Assembly: GCA_001787855.1 (NCBI GenBank)
Contig: MFYY01000259.1
Coordinates: 35,500-72,306, forward strand
DNA from: Candidatus Riflebacteria bacterium GWC2_50_8
Lineage (GTDB): Bacteria > Muiribacteriota > Ozemobacteria > Ozemobacterales > Ozemobacteraceae
DNA length: 36,807 nt
Reading direction: 5' to 3'
The translations under genes were made by a program, and so were the position numbers. The notes beneath the pieces are model-generated. The model was not told the DNA's origin, made no database searches, and saw only the letters and a list, made by a program, of their open reading frames with translations. Shown piece after piece: positions 1 to 7,745 of the stretch; the stretch's first letter is position 1; each line of letters starts with the position of its first letter.

Positions 1-381
1 GGCAATGTTGAAAGTCAGGTTCAGGGCAAGGTAGAGAGCCAGAATTTCGAGACCGCCACCGCCAGCGTCGAGGCCGGCATAAACGCCGCCCAGCTCGGTC
101 GGGAGAAACACGAGATACCTTGCGGCAATTTCATCTTTGTTTCTTCCGATGATTTTGAGCTGATCTTTCAGATATTCGGCCGGAAAAATGGCAACGTCAC
201 TTGAATTGATTCCAGACGAGTCGTCTTCGATGTTCATCGTGGGCAGAATGTCTTCGGTAAGCTCCCTGGTAACGCGGTCATCGGCACAGGCCCTGTTGAT
301 ATCAAGCACAACTTGGCTTATTGCCAGCCAGAAGCACAGCAAAATCACTTTAATTCTCAGGTGCGCTGGTTTGAATCTCAT
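1..381 (-). CDS. Secreted hypothetical protein, partial (N-terminal 127 residues)
   Basis: An open frame on the minus strand starts at ATG 381-379 and runs off the left edge of the window without a stop. The first ~30 residues form a hydrophobic signal-peptide-like segment after a basic start (MRFKPAHLRIKVILLCFWLA). The remainder is soluble, with a short glycine-rich stretch (AGLDAGGGG) near the truncated end. A purine-rich GAGAGGAAAA sequence sits just upstream of the start. The gene begins 17 bp after the stop of the TPR gene and is probably the fourth gene of the same operon. I do not recognise the family. Its role is unknown beyond probable export to the envelope. Confidence 0.6.
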   Translation of the reverse strand, partial: MRFKPAHLRIKVILLCFWLAISQVVLDINRACADDRVTRELTEDILPTMNIEDDSSGINSSDVAIFPAEYLKDQLKIIGRNKDEIAARYLVFLPTELGGVYAGLDAGGGGLEILALYLALNLTFNIA

Positions 382-397
382 TGCTTGTTTTCCTCTC

Positions 398-1336
398 TCA
401 CAGATTTTTCATCAAAAAATCTGCGTACTCGGCAGCCCTGGGTATGCTGTCGGTTCTGGCGGCGATCTGCTGCAGCTGCGCCATGGCGTTATCTCTCTTT
501 TCGAGCTTGACCAGTGCAACGGCTTCATGGCACTTCCAGAAGTGCAGTTCCTCTTCGCTCCATACTTTGCAACTCTGCGCCTGGCTGGCGGTCTTTTGCA
601 GCAGCTTGTAATCTTCGGTCCTCTCGGCAATGCTCTTCAGGCGGGTGAAGCAGGATCCGAAACATGGCGCGCCCGGATATTCGGCAATAATTTTTTCAAG
701 AAAGGAAACTGCTTTCGCGTAGTCTGGCTGCGCAGAAGCATAAATGTAGAGATTGGCCAGTTTCCAGCATGCTTCGGCAGCATAAGGCGACTTCGGGCAG
801 GTGAAGATCAGCTTGCGCAAGCCCTTTTCAAACACTTCGACATTGTCGTGGTCGACTTTCTGGAGTTCAATAATAATCTCAGCGGCAGCAGTAGCCTGTT
901 GAGCTTCGGGAAGCGGCTCGAGCGAGCTTGCAGCCAGCAGCGGGTTTTCCGGCGCCGCGGCAGTTTCGACCGGCTGTGCCGGCTCGGCTTTCTTCAATCG
1001 GTCAGAAAGGGTCTGAGCGTCTTTTTCGTTGCCAAGCTTGGTTTTGAAAAGAGCGCCGAGTTTGAGCAGTGACTGGCTTTCTGGATATTTCTTAAGCGCT
1101 TCATCGATGAGCTTTTCGCCTCTGTCATATTTTTTCATTTTGCCCAGCAGCTTGCCGGCGGCGACATAAAGTTCTTCCGACGGGCTGCTCTTTATGCCAG
1201 TCAGGTAAGACTGTATCGCTTTAACCGGGTCGTTGGCTTCCTCGTGCTTCTGGCCTTCTGCCAGGTAGTCAGCTGAATACAGAGCAAAAAACGGAACAAA
1301 AAACAGAATAACCACCAAAGGCCACAAATACTTCAC
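398..1336 (-). CDS. Secreted or inner-membrane-anchored TPR protein
   Basis: This 312-residue protein has an N-terminal hydrophobic segment at residues ~3-20 that could be a signal peptide or signal anchor. TPR-like helical pairs follow over residues ~24-110. An Ala/Pro/Glu-rich linker lies at ~115-150, and a second helical-repeat region covers ~150-312. The second region carries outer-membrane-lipoprotein/BamD-like text such as CPKSPYAAEACWKLANLY and AVSFLEKIIAEYPGAP. Such TPR arrays usually scaffold protein-protein contacts in the periplasm. The gene lies 26 bp downstream of the small anchored protein and 17 bp upstream of the secreted partial gene, so co-transcription is likely. No lipobox cysteine is visible. 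The fold assignment is fairly safe; the function is not known. Confidence 0.8.
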   Translation of the reverse strand: MKYLWPLVVILFFVPFFALYSADYLAEGQKHEEANDPVKAIQSYLTGIKSSPSEELYVAAGKLLGKMKKYDRGEKLIDEALKKYPESQSLLKLGALFKTKLGNEKDAQTLSDRLKKAEPAQPVETAAAPENPLLAASSLEPLPEAQQATAAAEIIIELQKVDHDNVEVFEKGLRKLIFTCPKSPYAAEACWKLANLYIYASAQPDYAKAVSFLEKIIAEYPGAPCFGSCFTRLKSIAERTEDYKLLQKTASQAQSCKVWSEEELHFWKCHEAVALVKLEKRDNAMAQLQQIAARTDSIPRAAEYADFLMKNL

Positions 1337-1362
1337 AGGCCTGCCTCCTTAAGCGTCAATGC

Positions 1363-1710
1363 TTAATACTGATCGCTCGAACTCTCTCTTAATTTTGCCC
1401 GGCCAGAATTTATTACATCCTGGCAGTTTGCCTTGAAGAAATCTTCTTTCTGCTGCTGGCTCCACTTTACCGGCCGGTGCTGCCAGTCCTGCCAGTCTTT
1501 GAGAAGTTGCTCAGAAGCAATGTTTCTATGCGCTTTCGGCTTGATCTGTGGGGCTTCTGACTGATAAACGACCGTTTGTTCTGAACCTGTCTGAAAAAGG
1601 CTTGCTATCCGATGCTGCTCGATCCTGAAAAAAGAAGCCAGAGTCAGCGTAAACAGCCAGAAACAGCCACACAGGGTGAGTATTTTTTTTCTGGCCGGGG
1701 AAAGCTTCAT
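1363..1710 (-). CDS. Small single-pass membrane-anchored hypothetical protein
   Basis: This 115-residue protein starts with a basic stretch (MKLSPARKK) followed by one hydrophobic segment at residues ~10-27, which fits a signal anchor. The rest is polar and rich in Gln, Lys and Trp, and would face the periplasm. No known domain is recognised. It begins 6 bp after the stop of the STAS-domain gene and ends 26 bp before the TPR gene, so it sits in the middle of a probable four-gene operon. The tight spacing is the best argument that it is a real gene. Confidence 0.6.
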   Translation of the reverse strand: MKLSPARKKILTLCGCFWLFTLTLASFFRIEQHRIASLFQTGSEQTVVYQSEAPQIKPKAHRNIASEQLLKDWQDWQHRPVKWSQQQKEDFFKANCQDVINSGRAKLRESSSDQY

Positions 1711-1716
1711 ACCCGG

Positions 1717-2061
1717 TTAAAACTGCGCTATCGCCGATTTTTCATCGACAAAAATGCTGGTCATACCGGTCAGACCGATTACCTGAAAAACTTCGAGGTA
1801 AAGCTGCGAAACGCCGACCAGCACTATTTTGCCCTTGATTTCATAAAGAATATCTTCGGTAAGTTCAAGAATCTGGGTAATACCAGGACTGTTGATGACA
1901 GCGACCTTTGCGAGGTTCAGCACAACTTTTCTGGTCTTTTCGACCGGGCTATCTTTAATAAACGCGCGCACCGTCTGCCCGGCCTGTTCGTTAAAATAGC
2001 CTTCGGGCCGCAGTATCAACACGTCACCTGCAAATTCTTTTTCCAGCTTGAATTCACTCAT
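1717..2061 (-). CDS. STAS-domain protein (anti-sigma-factor antagonist type)
   Basis: This 114-residue protein consists of a single STAS domain. The order of elements matches the family: an N-terminal strand pair (GDVLILRPEGYFNEQAG), a strand (KVVLNLAKVAVIN), the conserved loop SPGITQILEL, then KGKIVLVGV and the C-terminal helix region with VIGLTGMTSIFVDE. In SpoIIAA-like proteins the loop reads Asp-Ser-Ser-Gly and the serine is phosphorylated by a cognate kinase. Here it reads Asn-Ser-Pro-Gly, so one serine is kept but the Asp is replaced. Family knowledge suggests a partner-switching role. No kinase or phosphatase partner lies nearby. It is the first gene of the minus-strand cluster. Confidence 0.85.
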   Translation of the reverse strand: MSEFKLEKEFAGDVLILRPEGYFNEQAGQTVRAFIKDSPVEKTRKVVLNLAKVAVINSPGITQILELTEDILYEIKGKIVLVGVSQLYLEVFQVIGLTGMTSIFVDEKSAIAQF

Positions 2062-2150
2062 TCGTCAATGATATGACCGGCCCAGATAGAAGTCAATAAC
2101 CTCGACCAACACGCATTAATCTTCATGCTGCCGTTTTCGCAAGGTTGATC

Positions 2151-2179
2151 TTGAAAAGCGCCGCCAAATCTGCTACATT
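2151..2179 (+). promoter_or_regulatory. Sigma70-like promoter of tRNA-Gly
   Basis: TTGAAA at 2151-2156 and TACATT at 2174-2179 are separated by 17 bases. Transcription would begin about two bases before the first base of the tRNA gene at 2189. This layout is typical of a stable-RNA promoter with a very short leader. Confidence 0.55.
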
Positions 2180-2188
2180 AACTTCAGC

Positions 2189-2261
2189 GCAGGAGTAGCT
2201 CAGTTGGTAGAGCATCAGCTTCCCAAGCTGAGGGTCGCGGGTTCGAACCCCGTTTCCTGCT
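2189..2261 (+). tRNA. tRNA-Gly, anticodon CCC
   Basis: All four arms can be drawn. The acceptor stem is GCAGGAG with TTCCTGC (closing G-T wobble). The D arm is GCTC/GAGC with an AGTTGGTA loop. The anticodon stem is TCAGC/GCTGA with loop TTCCCAA, giving anticodon CCC. The variable loop is GGGTC, and the T arm is GCGGG/CCCGT with loop TTCGAAC. The discriminator base is T and CCA is not encoded. The 3' end is the left boundary of an accessory island, and a near copy of it recurs at 7603-7629. Confidence 0.95.
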
Positions 2262-2274
2262 TTGACATGACCCC
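2248..2274 (+). repeat. Left attachment-like repeat (tRNA 3' end)
   Basis: This 27-base stretch spans the 3' end of tRNA-Gly and the first arm of its terminator. It recurs at 7603-7629 with 24 of 27 bases identical, including an uninterrupted 13-base core at 2253-2265 (TTTCCTGCTTTGA). A duplicated tRNA 3' end is the usual footprint of tyrosine-integrase-mediated insertion, so I read it as attL of the 2262-7620 island. No integrase gene is present. Confidence 0.6.
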
Positions 2275-2301
2275 TGAAACCTTCATGGAATCAGGGGTTT
2301 T
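2271..2301 (+). terminator. Rho-independent terminator after tRNA-Gly
   Basis: The stem CCCCTGA (2271-2277) pairs with TCAGGGG (2291-2297) over a 13-base loop. It is followed immediately by TTTT. It lies 10 bases after the end of the tRNA and would end its transcript. Confidence 0.75.
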
Positions 2302-2595
2302 CTTACTCGGCCAGGTCATAAAAGCCGGTGTTAGGCCGGCCATCGAAAAGATAACGACATGAAATCGCAAGAAAAACCAACCTGAACGGCCGTTAATAGA
2401 AAATTGCCTGTGCTGATTTGCAACGCTGGCAGCCAATTTAGACCTCGTTAAATCTTGCATCAGCCAGAGAACTGTTATATTGTCATATATAAACAACTGC
2501 CCTGCTGATTGTCGTGGCAGGTAAAGTGAACCGAGAGGCCATGCGCAAAGAATGAAGGCTGAATTTACCGCAAGCTTTTATCAGAGTGTGGTTCT
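2302..2595. other. Intergenic region before the restriction locus
   Basis: No gene is supported in these 294 bases. A weak plus-strand promoter candidate for the downstream hsdR-like gene has TTGCAT at about 2455 and an AT-rich stretch (TATATTGTCATATATAAAC) at about 2475-2493. The spacing to a single best -10 is ambiguous. The minus-strand frame over 2215-2496 reads through the tRNA and is a shadow. Confidence 0.35.
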
Positions 2596-5333
2596 ATGAG
2601 TAAAAAACAGCTCTCTGAACGCGATATCTGCACCAAATTCATTACTCCCGCACTCGAACAGGCCGGCTGGAACATCGCTACCCAAATCCGCGAAGAATTT
2701 CCGATCACCAGCGGTCGCATAATAGTGCGTGGCAAAATGCACACACGCGGCAAAAACAAAAGAGCAGACTATGTTCTGTTCTATAAGCCCGGTATCCCGA
2801 TAGCTGTAATTGAGGCCAAAGATAACAACCATTCAGTTGGCGACGGTATGCAGCAGGCGCTGGGCTACGCCGGAATGCTGCAGGTGCCTTTCATTTTCAG
2901 CAGCAATGGCGATGCTTTTCTGTTCCATAACGCTATGGCGACTACTGGTAAAACCGAACAGGAAATAAGCCTCGACGCATTCCCTTCGCCCGATCATCTC
3001 TGGAATCTGTTCAAGAGCAGCAAAACCATCAGCCCTGAGCAGGAAGCCCTGATAACCCAGGATTACTACAGCGACGGCGGCAATAAATCACCTCGTTATT
3101 ACCAGCTTCTGGCAATCAATAAGACCATCGAAGCCATAGCGCAGGGAAAAGATCGCATCCTTCTGGTCATGGCAACCGGCACTGGCAAGACATTCACAGC
3201 TTTTCAGATCATCTGGCGCCTCTGGAAAGCAAAAGCGAAAAAGCGCATTCTCTTTCTGGCCGACCGCAATGTGCTGGTCGATCAGACCATGACCAACGAT
3301 TTCAAGCCGTTCGGTGCGGCGATGACTAAAATTAAGAAACGCCAGATCAACAAGTCTTTCGAAATTTATCTTTCACTGTATCAGGCTGTAACCGGCAATG
3401 AGGAAGAAAGAAATATCTACAAACAATTCAGCCCCGGCTTTTTTGACCTGATTGTCGTTGACGAGTGCCACCGCGGCAGTGCCGCTGAAGACTCCAACTG
3501 GCGACAGATTCTCGAATATTTTTCTTCTGCGACCCAGATCGGTCTTACTGCTACGCCTAAAGAGACAAAAGATGTCTCTAATATCGATTATTTCGGCGAA
3601 CCAATCTATACCTACTCTCTCAAACAGGGTATAGAAGACGGTTTTCTTGCACCCTACAAGGTTGTGCGTATCGATATAGACAAAGATCTCGAAGGCTGGC
3701 GGCCCAAAAAAGGCATGACCGACAAAAACGGCAATCTGATCGAAGACCGTATTTTTAACCTCAAAGACATGGATCGCTCACTCGTTCTTGAAAAGCGCAC
3801 CGAACTGGTGGCCGGCAAAATCAGCGAGTTTTTGCGCAATACCGGCCGTTTCGACAAGACCATTGTTTTCTGCGATAACATCGACCACGCCGAACGCATG
3901 CGCCAGGCCCTGGTTAACGAAAACCCCGATCTGGTTGCTGAAAACCCAAAATATGTCATGCGCATTACCGGCGATAATGAAGAAGGTAAAGTCGAACTCG
4001 AAAATTTTATTTTTCCCGAATCGCGCTACCCGGTAATAGCTACGACTTCAAAGCTTATGAGCACCGGAGTTGACGCGCAAACCTGCAAGCTGATCGTTCT
4101 CGACCAGCATATTCAGTCAATGACCGAATTCAAGCAGATAATTGGACGCGGCACCCGCATCAACGAAGATTTTAACAAGTATTATTTCACGATCATGGAT
4201 TTCAAAAAGGCCACCGAACTGTTTGCCGACAAAGACTTCGACGGTGAACCGGTTGTCATCTATCAGCCGAAAAGCGGAGAATCGCCGGTGCCGCCTGATG
4301 AGAGCGAACTGACTGACCCGACTTATCCAGAAAGCGAAGAAAAAGACGGCAACAGCGGTTTCAATGATGATAGCACGGCAACCGACGGGCAATCCCCAGA
4401 ATCAGCAACGCCAAAAAAATATGTCGTAAACAATGTCGAAGTTAAGGTGCTGTCAGAACGCGTGCAGTATTTTGACGCCAATGGCAAGTTGATCACTGAA
4501 TCTTTAAAAGATTACACACGCAAGACCCTGGCCCAGGAATTCGCCAGTCTGGATGACTTTCTGACCCGCTGGAACAGCGCCGCCAAGAAAAAGACCGTCA
4601 TAGAAGAACTGTCGCGCGAAGGCGTGTTTTTTGAAGCGCTTGCCGAAGAAATCGGCAAAGACCTCGACCCGTTCGATATTGTCTGCCACGTCGCCTGGGG
4701 TATGCCGCCACTTTCGCGCAAAGAGCGCGCCGAGAATGTTAAAAAGAAGAACTATTTCGCAAAATATGGGGAAAAGGCCCGCCGCGTTCTCGCTGCACTG
4801 CTCGATAAATACGCCGACGAAGGCGTGACTCATATCGAAGAAACCCGCATTCTGACATTTGTTCAAACAGGTGATGTTTCGAATTCAAAAAAGTCAAACT
4901 TCATAATTGGCGCTTGTATCGGGTATTACAATGATTTTGGCCTGCTTCAAAGTAAGCTATGGCCAATAGATACCCTATGCATAACGATTGCTGCGAATAT
5001 TGCTGAAACGGGCTTTCTAGGTATGGAAGCGTGTGTCCCTGACAGCGTTGTGGCATTTTCCAGCTTGGATAAGTCGATGGAGAAATTTGTTAAGCTTTTC
5101 ATTGATGTTGCCAAAAACGACTTAGAGCATTTTGCCCCATCAACTGCTCAAAAAAATATTAACTTAGGAATTCTAAACGACTTGATATTTCCAATGCCGC
5201 CGCTTGCTTAGCAAAAGCGGATTGTGGCCAGAGTGGATCAGCTGATGGCACTGTGCGACAACCTCGAACAAAGCATCACCGCAGCTGGCGACAGCCGCAC
5301 TGCTCTTCTCAACGCCATGATGTCGAAAGTATA
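2596..5333 (+). pseudogene. hsdR: Type I restriction HsdR-HsdS chimera (in-frame deletion fusion plus nonsense codon)
   Basis: The open frame 2596-5211 encodes 871 residues. Residues 1-753 are an HsdR restriction subunit of the shorter (EcoAI-like) type. They include a PD-(D/E)xK nuclease with D58 and E73-A-K75, Walker A ATGTGKT at 193-199, DECH at 289-292, a TATP motif at ~318-321 and QIIGRGTR at 514-521. HsdR proteins normally continue ~40 residues past the point reached near base 4854. Here the frame passes directly into text typical of the C-terminal target-recognition half of Hsd[45 protein letters not shown] and [14 protein letters not shown]. After MPPLA a TAG at 5209-5211 replaces the usual Glu. 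The same frame then resumes with QKRIVARVDQLMALCDNLEQ and ends at TAA 5331-5333, the normal HsdS tail. No hsdM is present. An in-frame deletion of hsdM and most of hsdS explains everything. A collapsed assembly is the main alternative. Confidence 0.88.
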
Positions 5334-5347
5334 ACAGAGAGGAAAGC

Positions 5348-6943
5348 ATGCAGGAACAATTGATTGATAGCCAGATTGAGGCAAAACTTGGTTCTTTCCA
5401 GGAACTTCCGGTTCTTTTCATCGGCTCGGGTTTTTCCCGACGCTATCTTGGCTTTCCAGACTGGTCGAGCCTGCTGGAGCACTTTGCCCGGCAGTGCAAT
5501 CATGACAATCCTCTCGCATACGCCAGATACAGTCGACAAGTTGAGATTGAAGGCAGCAAGGAAAATCTTCTGCCGCGCATTGCCACTCTGATTGAGAATG
5601 ATTTTAACCGGCAATGGTATGAGACAGCAAATTCAAAAAATCTGAAGCAAAATCTGGTTCAATTTGTAAAAAATGGCGGCTCTCCGTTTAAATGGTTTGT
5701 GGCAGATTTCTTCAAGAAAGACAAGTTTGAGTCACAGGATCAACTACTGCAGGATGAACTGGCTATTTTTGCCAGGCTGGCCAACCGCAGCATTGCCAGT
5801 GTAATAACCACCAACTACGATGGACTTATCGAGCATTATCTTTCTGACTACAAAAAATTTGTTGGTCAGGAAGAGTTGATTTTTTCGACAGTCCATGGGG
5901 TCCATGAAATTTATAAAATCCATGGCTGCTGTTCTCAACCAGAAAGCATCGTAATCAACGAAAATGATTACATAGAGTTTGGCAATAAAAAAGCATATCT
6001 GGCCGCCAAACTGCTGACGCTCTTTGTTGAACAGCCCGTTGTTTTTATCGGTTATTCTTTGCAGGACGACAATATCCGCAATATTCTTTCCGAAATTGTG
6101 AACTGTATTGATAATGAGAAACTGGCAATACTTAAGAACCGTCTTGTTTTTATCGAATGGAACCACGGCCACTCCGAAAAAAATGAGATTTCCAGTCATA
6201 CCATCAACTTCAGCAACACAAAAGTGCTGCACATGACTAAGATCACTGTTTCTGATTACAAGGCAGTTTTTGCCGGTCTTGCTAAAATCAGGTCGCAATA
6301 CGATCTTAAGATTCTCAGAAAACTTAAGAACGATGTTTATGAGGTGGTTACACATAACAGACCGGTCGAAGAATACAGAACCATCAATCTTGATGGAGAA
6401 TCCAGCTCTGATCCAAAAACGGTTGCCGGGGTTACTCTTAACAACTCCGGCCAATCTATTTTTATTCCAACACCTTCCGAGTTATACCGCGACATCGTAT
6501 TGGATAATGGTGGGTATAACCCGGACAATCTTATTGATCAGTGTTTTGAGCTGCTGTTAAAGCATAATTCAGGTAGTTTGCCGGGATACAAATACATATC
6601 AAGTTACTCAGGCACTTTACCAGCATATTTGCGTGATTTTAAAGCTGGCCACATAGATCATTTTTTCTCAAAAACTCTTCGAAACCAGCGAGCCAGACAA
6701 CCTATAACATGGAATGACTTTCTGCAACTTATGAAAAGCGAGTCAGTGCGAGCCTTCGCCAGATTTCATCTGATAAAACCAGAAGAAATCAAAGCTTTAG
6801 AACTTAAAAAAGTTCTGGTAGAAATATTTAACCAGGACCCTGATATTTTTGAACATCTGGAAAAGCCACACGAAAAAACTGACCTGAAGCGTGCAATCAA
6901 AGTTCTTGACTGGTTGCTTTATGGAAAAGAAAAAACCGCCTGA
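5348..6943 (+). CDS. SIR2-domain defence protein (probable NAD+-consuming abortive-infection effector)
   Basis: This 531-residue protein opens with a SIR2-like Rossmann domain at residues ~20-300. It shows the glycine/serine loop FIGSGFSRR (24-32), TTNYD (154-158), IHG (191-193) and FIGYSLQDDNIR (~233-244). These match SIR2-like domains of bacterial anti-phage proteins, not protein deacetylases, and the zinc-binding cysteine quartet is missing. Related domains hydrolyse NAD+ when infection is sensed. Residues ~330-531 form a second, unrecognised domain that could be the sensor. A purine-rich AGAGAGGAAAGC ribosome site lies before ATG 5348. The start is 14 bp after the end of the hsdS remnant, so it was probably a passenger of the original restriction operon. 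The gene is visibly AT-richer than its chromosomal neighbours, which fits transfer. Confidence 0.85.
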   Translation: MQEQLIDSQIEAKLGSFQELPVLFIGSGFSRRYLGFPDWSSLLEHFARQCNHDNPLAYARYSRQVEIEGSKENLLPRIATLIENDFNRQWYETANSKNLKQNLVQFVKNGGSPFKWFVADFFKKDKFESQDQLLQDELAIFARLANRSIASVITTNYDGLIEHYLSDYKKFVGQEELIFSTVHGVHEIYKIHGCCSQPESIVINENDYIEFGNKKAYLAAKLLTLFVEQPVVFIGYSLQDDNIRNILSEIVNCIDNEKLAILKNRLVFIEWNHGHSEKNEISSHTINFSNTKVLHMTKITVSDYKAVFAGLAKIRSQYDLKILRKLKNDVYEVVTHNRPVEEYRTINLDGESSSDPKTVAGVTLNNSGQSIFIPTPSELYRDIVLDNGGYNPDNLIDQCFELLLKHNSGSLPGYKYISSYSGTLPAYLRDFKAGHIDHFFSKTLRNQRARQPITWNDFLQLMKSESVRAFARFHLIKPEEIKALELKKVLVEIFNQDPDIFEHLEKPHEKTDLKRAIKVLDWLLYGKEKTA

Positions 6944-6952
6944 AAAGGCGGT
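6935..6952 (+). terminator. Hairpin overlapping the SIR2 gene stop codon
   Basis: CCGCC (6936-6940) and GGCGG (6947-6951), extended by an outer A-T pair, form a 6-bp stem whose loop contains the TGA stop codon (6941-6943). The following bases CTTAGCTTCTT are only moderately T-rich, so termination would be imperfect. Confidence 0.45.
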
Positions 6953-6974
6953 CTTAGCTTCTTACATCCTTAAA

Positions 6975-7023
6975 CACCCGAGCCAGGAAGCACAACACTT
7001 AAGTCACACCTGCCGACCCAAGC
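6975..7023 (+). repeat. 49-bp direct repeat, copy 1
   Basis: This unit runs from CACCCG to CCCAAGC and shares 45 of 49 bases with copy 2 at 7043-7091, so the period is 68. The core around CAGGAAGCACAACACTTAAG is unchanged. It lies immediately downstream of the SIR2 gene inside the island. Its function is unknown. Confidence 0.8.
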
Positions 7024-7042
7024 TTGGATGCTGTTATCTTTG

Positions 7043-7091
7043 CACCCGGATCAGGAAGCACAACACTTAAGTCACACCTGCCAACCCAAGC
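7043..7091 (+). repeat. 49-bp direct repeat, copy 2
   Basis: This is the second copy of the repeat at 6975-7023. The four differences are a three-base cluster near the 5' end and a G/A change near the 3' end. The two copies are separated by 19 unrelated bases. Confidence 0.8.
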
Positions 7092-7602
7092 ACAATATTA
7101 ATATAACTGACAGACTGGTTTTACGCAAAGTATTTGTCCAGATTATTTAGAACTCGCACTGCAAAAGCGGTAGACAGGTGCCACAATCCTCAGATGCCAG
7201 CAGAAGTCAGAAAACAAAAGCAGGCACCGCCACCCTGAGGATGACGGTGCCGTTACTCCTTCTACACATGGCAGATGAGCTACTATAATTACAAACCATA
7301 TCGTCACTTATGCAAACAGAAATTAGTTTCGGCCATTTGAGCTGCATTGAGCAGCTAGATCAGCGCCCTTGCCTTGCTTATGAATTCTCTGTGGAAGTGG
7401 TGTCATAACAACTGTCGATCAATTTGTTTGATGGTTGTTTGATAGAAACTTTAGCAAAGTAGCAGAAGTAGCCGCAGCAAAAGTCTTGGGCTTTAACAGG
7501 CGGCCGTGGGCGTTGACAATCCTGTAATTTGACTATATTTGTTTTGTCTTACTTAAACCAGAGCGACTTTCGAGAGATCAAAACAAGAAGCGATTTCCTT
7601 AC
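7092..7602. other. Non-coding right flank of the island
   Basis: No gene is supported. Two overlapping inverted repeats are visible: ATCCTCAG (7186-7193) with CTGAGGAT (7235-7242), and GGCACCG (7223-7229) with CGGTGCC (7245-7251). The block GAGGATGACGGT at 7237-7248 recurs at 25892-25903, which hints at a dispersed intergenic repeat. A TTGACA at 7513-7518 followed by TATATT at 7534-7539 is promoter-like, but the 15-base spacer is short. Confidence 0.45.
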
Positions 7603-7629
7603 CCCCATTTCCTGCTTTGATAAGACCCC
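7603..7629 (+). repeat. Right attachment-like repeat (copy of the tRNA-Gly 3' end)
   Basis: This stretch matches the tRNA-Gly 3' end region 2248-2274 at 24 of 27 bases, with the 13-base core TTTCCTGCTTTGA at 7608-7620. No tRNA body precedes it. It is followed by its own hairpin, just as the intact tRNA is. I read it as attR of the island. The alternative is the remnant of a deleted tandem tRNA copy. Confidence 0.6.
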
Positions 7630-7651
7630 AGGAGTTTTATAGCTCCCGGGG
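7626..7651 (+). terminator. Hairpin following the right tRNA-3'-end copy
   Basis: CCCC-A-GGAG (7626-7634) pairs with CTCC-C-GGGG (7643-7651) with one A-C mismatch and an 8-base loop. The tail CCTTAGTTTTAG is weakly T-rich. It may be the ancestral terminator of the tRNA-Gly gene, displaced by the island. Confidence 0.5.
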
Positions 7652-7733
7652 CCTTAGTTTTAGACTTATCTGCGCAATTATGGCATCTTGTTATTGGCAC
7701 TTAAGGGCTGGCGAGGTCTTCGGCAATGAATGG

Positions 7734-7739
7734 TATAAT
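7734..7739 (+). promoter_or_regulatory. Extended -10 promoter placing transcription start at the ATG
   Basis: A consensus TATAAT preceded by TGG (extended -10) ends six bases before ATG 7746. Transcription would start at or next to the start codon, giving a leaderless mRNA. No good -35 is seen. Confidence 0.5.
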
Positions 7740-7745
7740 CAGAAG

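Noticed and set aside
188-1072. Long plus-strand open frame of 294 codons
   Set aside because: It is antisense to the TPR gene, which has a signal peptide, TPR pattern and operon spacing. The plus-strand translation is low in charge and without family features.
5744-6454. Minus-strand open frame of 236 codons
   Set aside because: It is antisense to the SIR2 catalytic domain, whose motifs are clear on the plus strand.
5348-6943. Protein deacetylase (classical sirtuin)
   Set aside because: The zinc-binding Cys pairs of CobB-type sirtuins are absent. The GSGFS / TTNYD / GYSLQDDN pattern fits SIR2-like defence NADases, and the gene lies beside a restriction remnant.
6975-7091. CRISPR array
   Set aside because: There are only two 49-bp repeats, separated by 19 bases, with mismatches and no cas genes. 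The dimensions do not fit.
7617-7745. N-terminal extension of the CBM9-like protein
   Set aside because: The extension would read through the tRNA 3'-end copy and its hairpin. The signal peptide starts at 7746.
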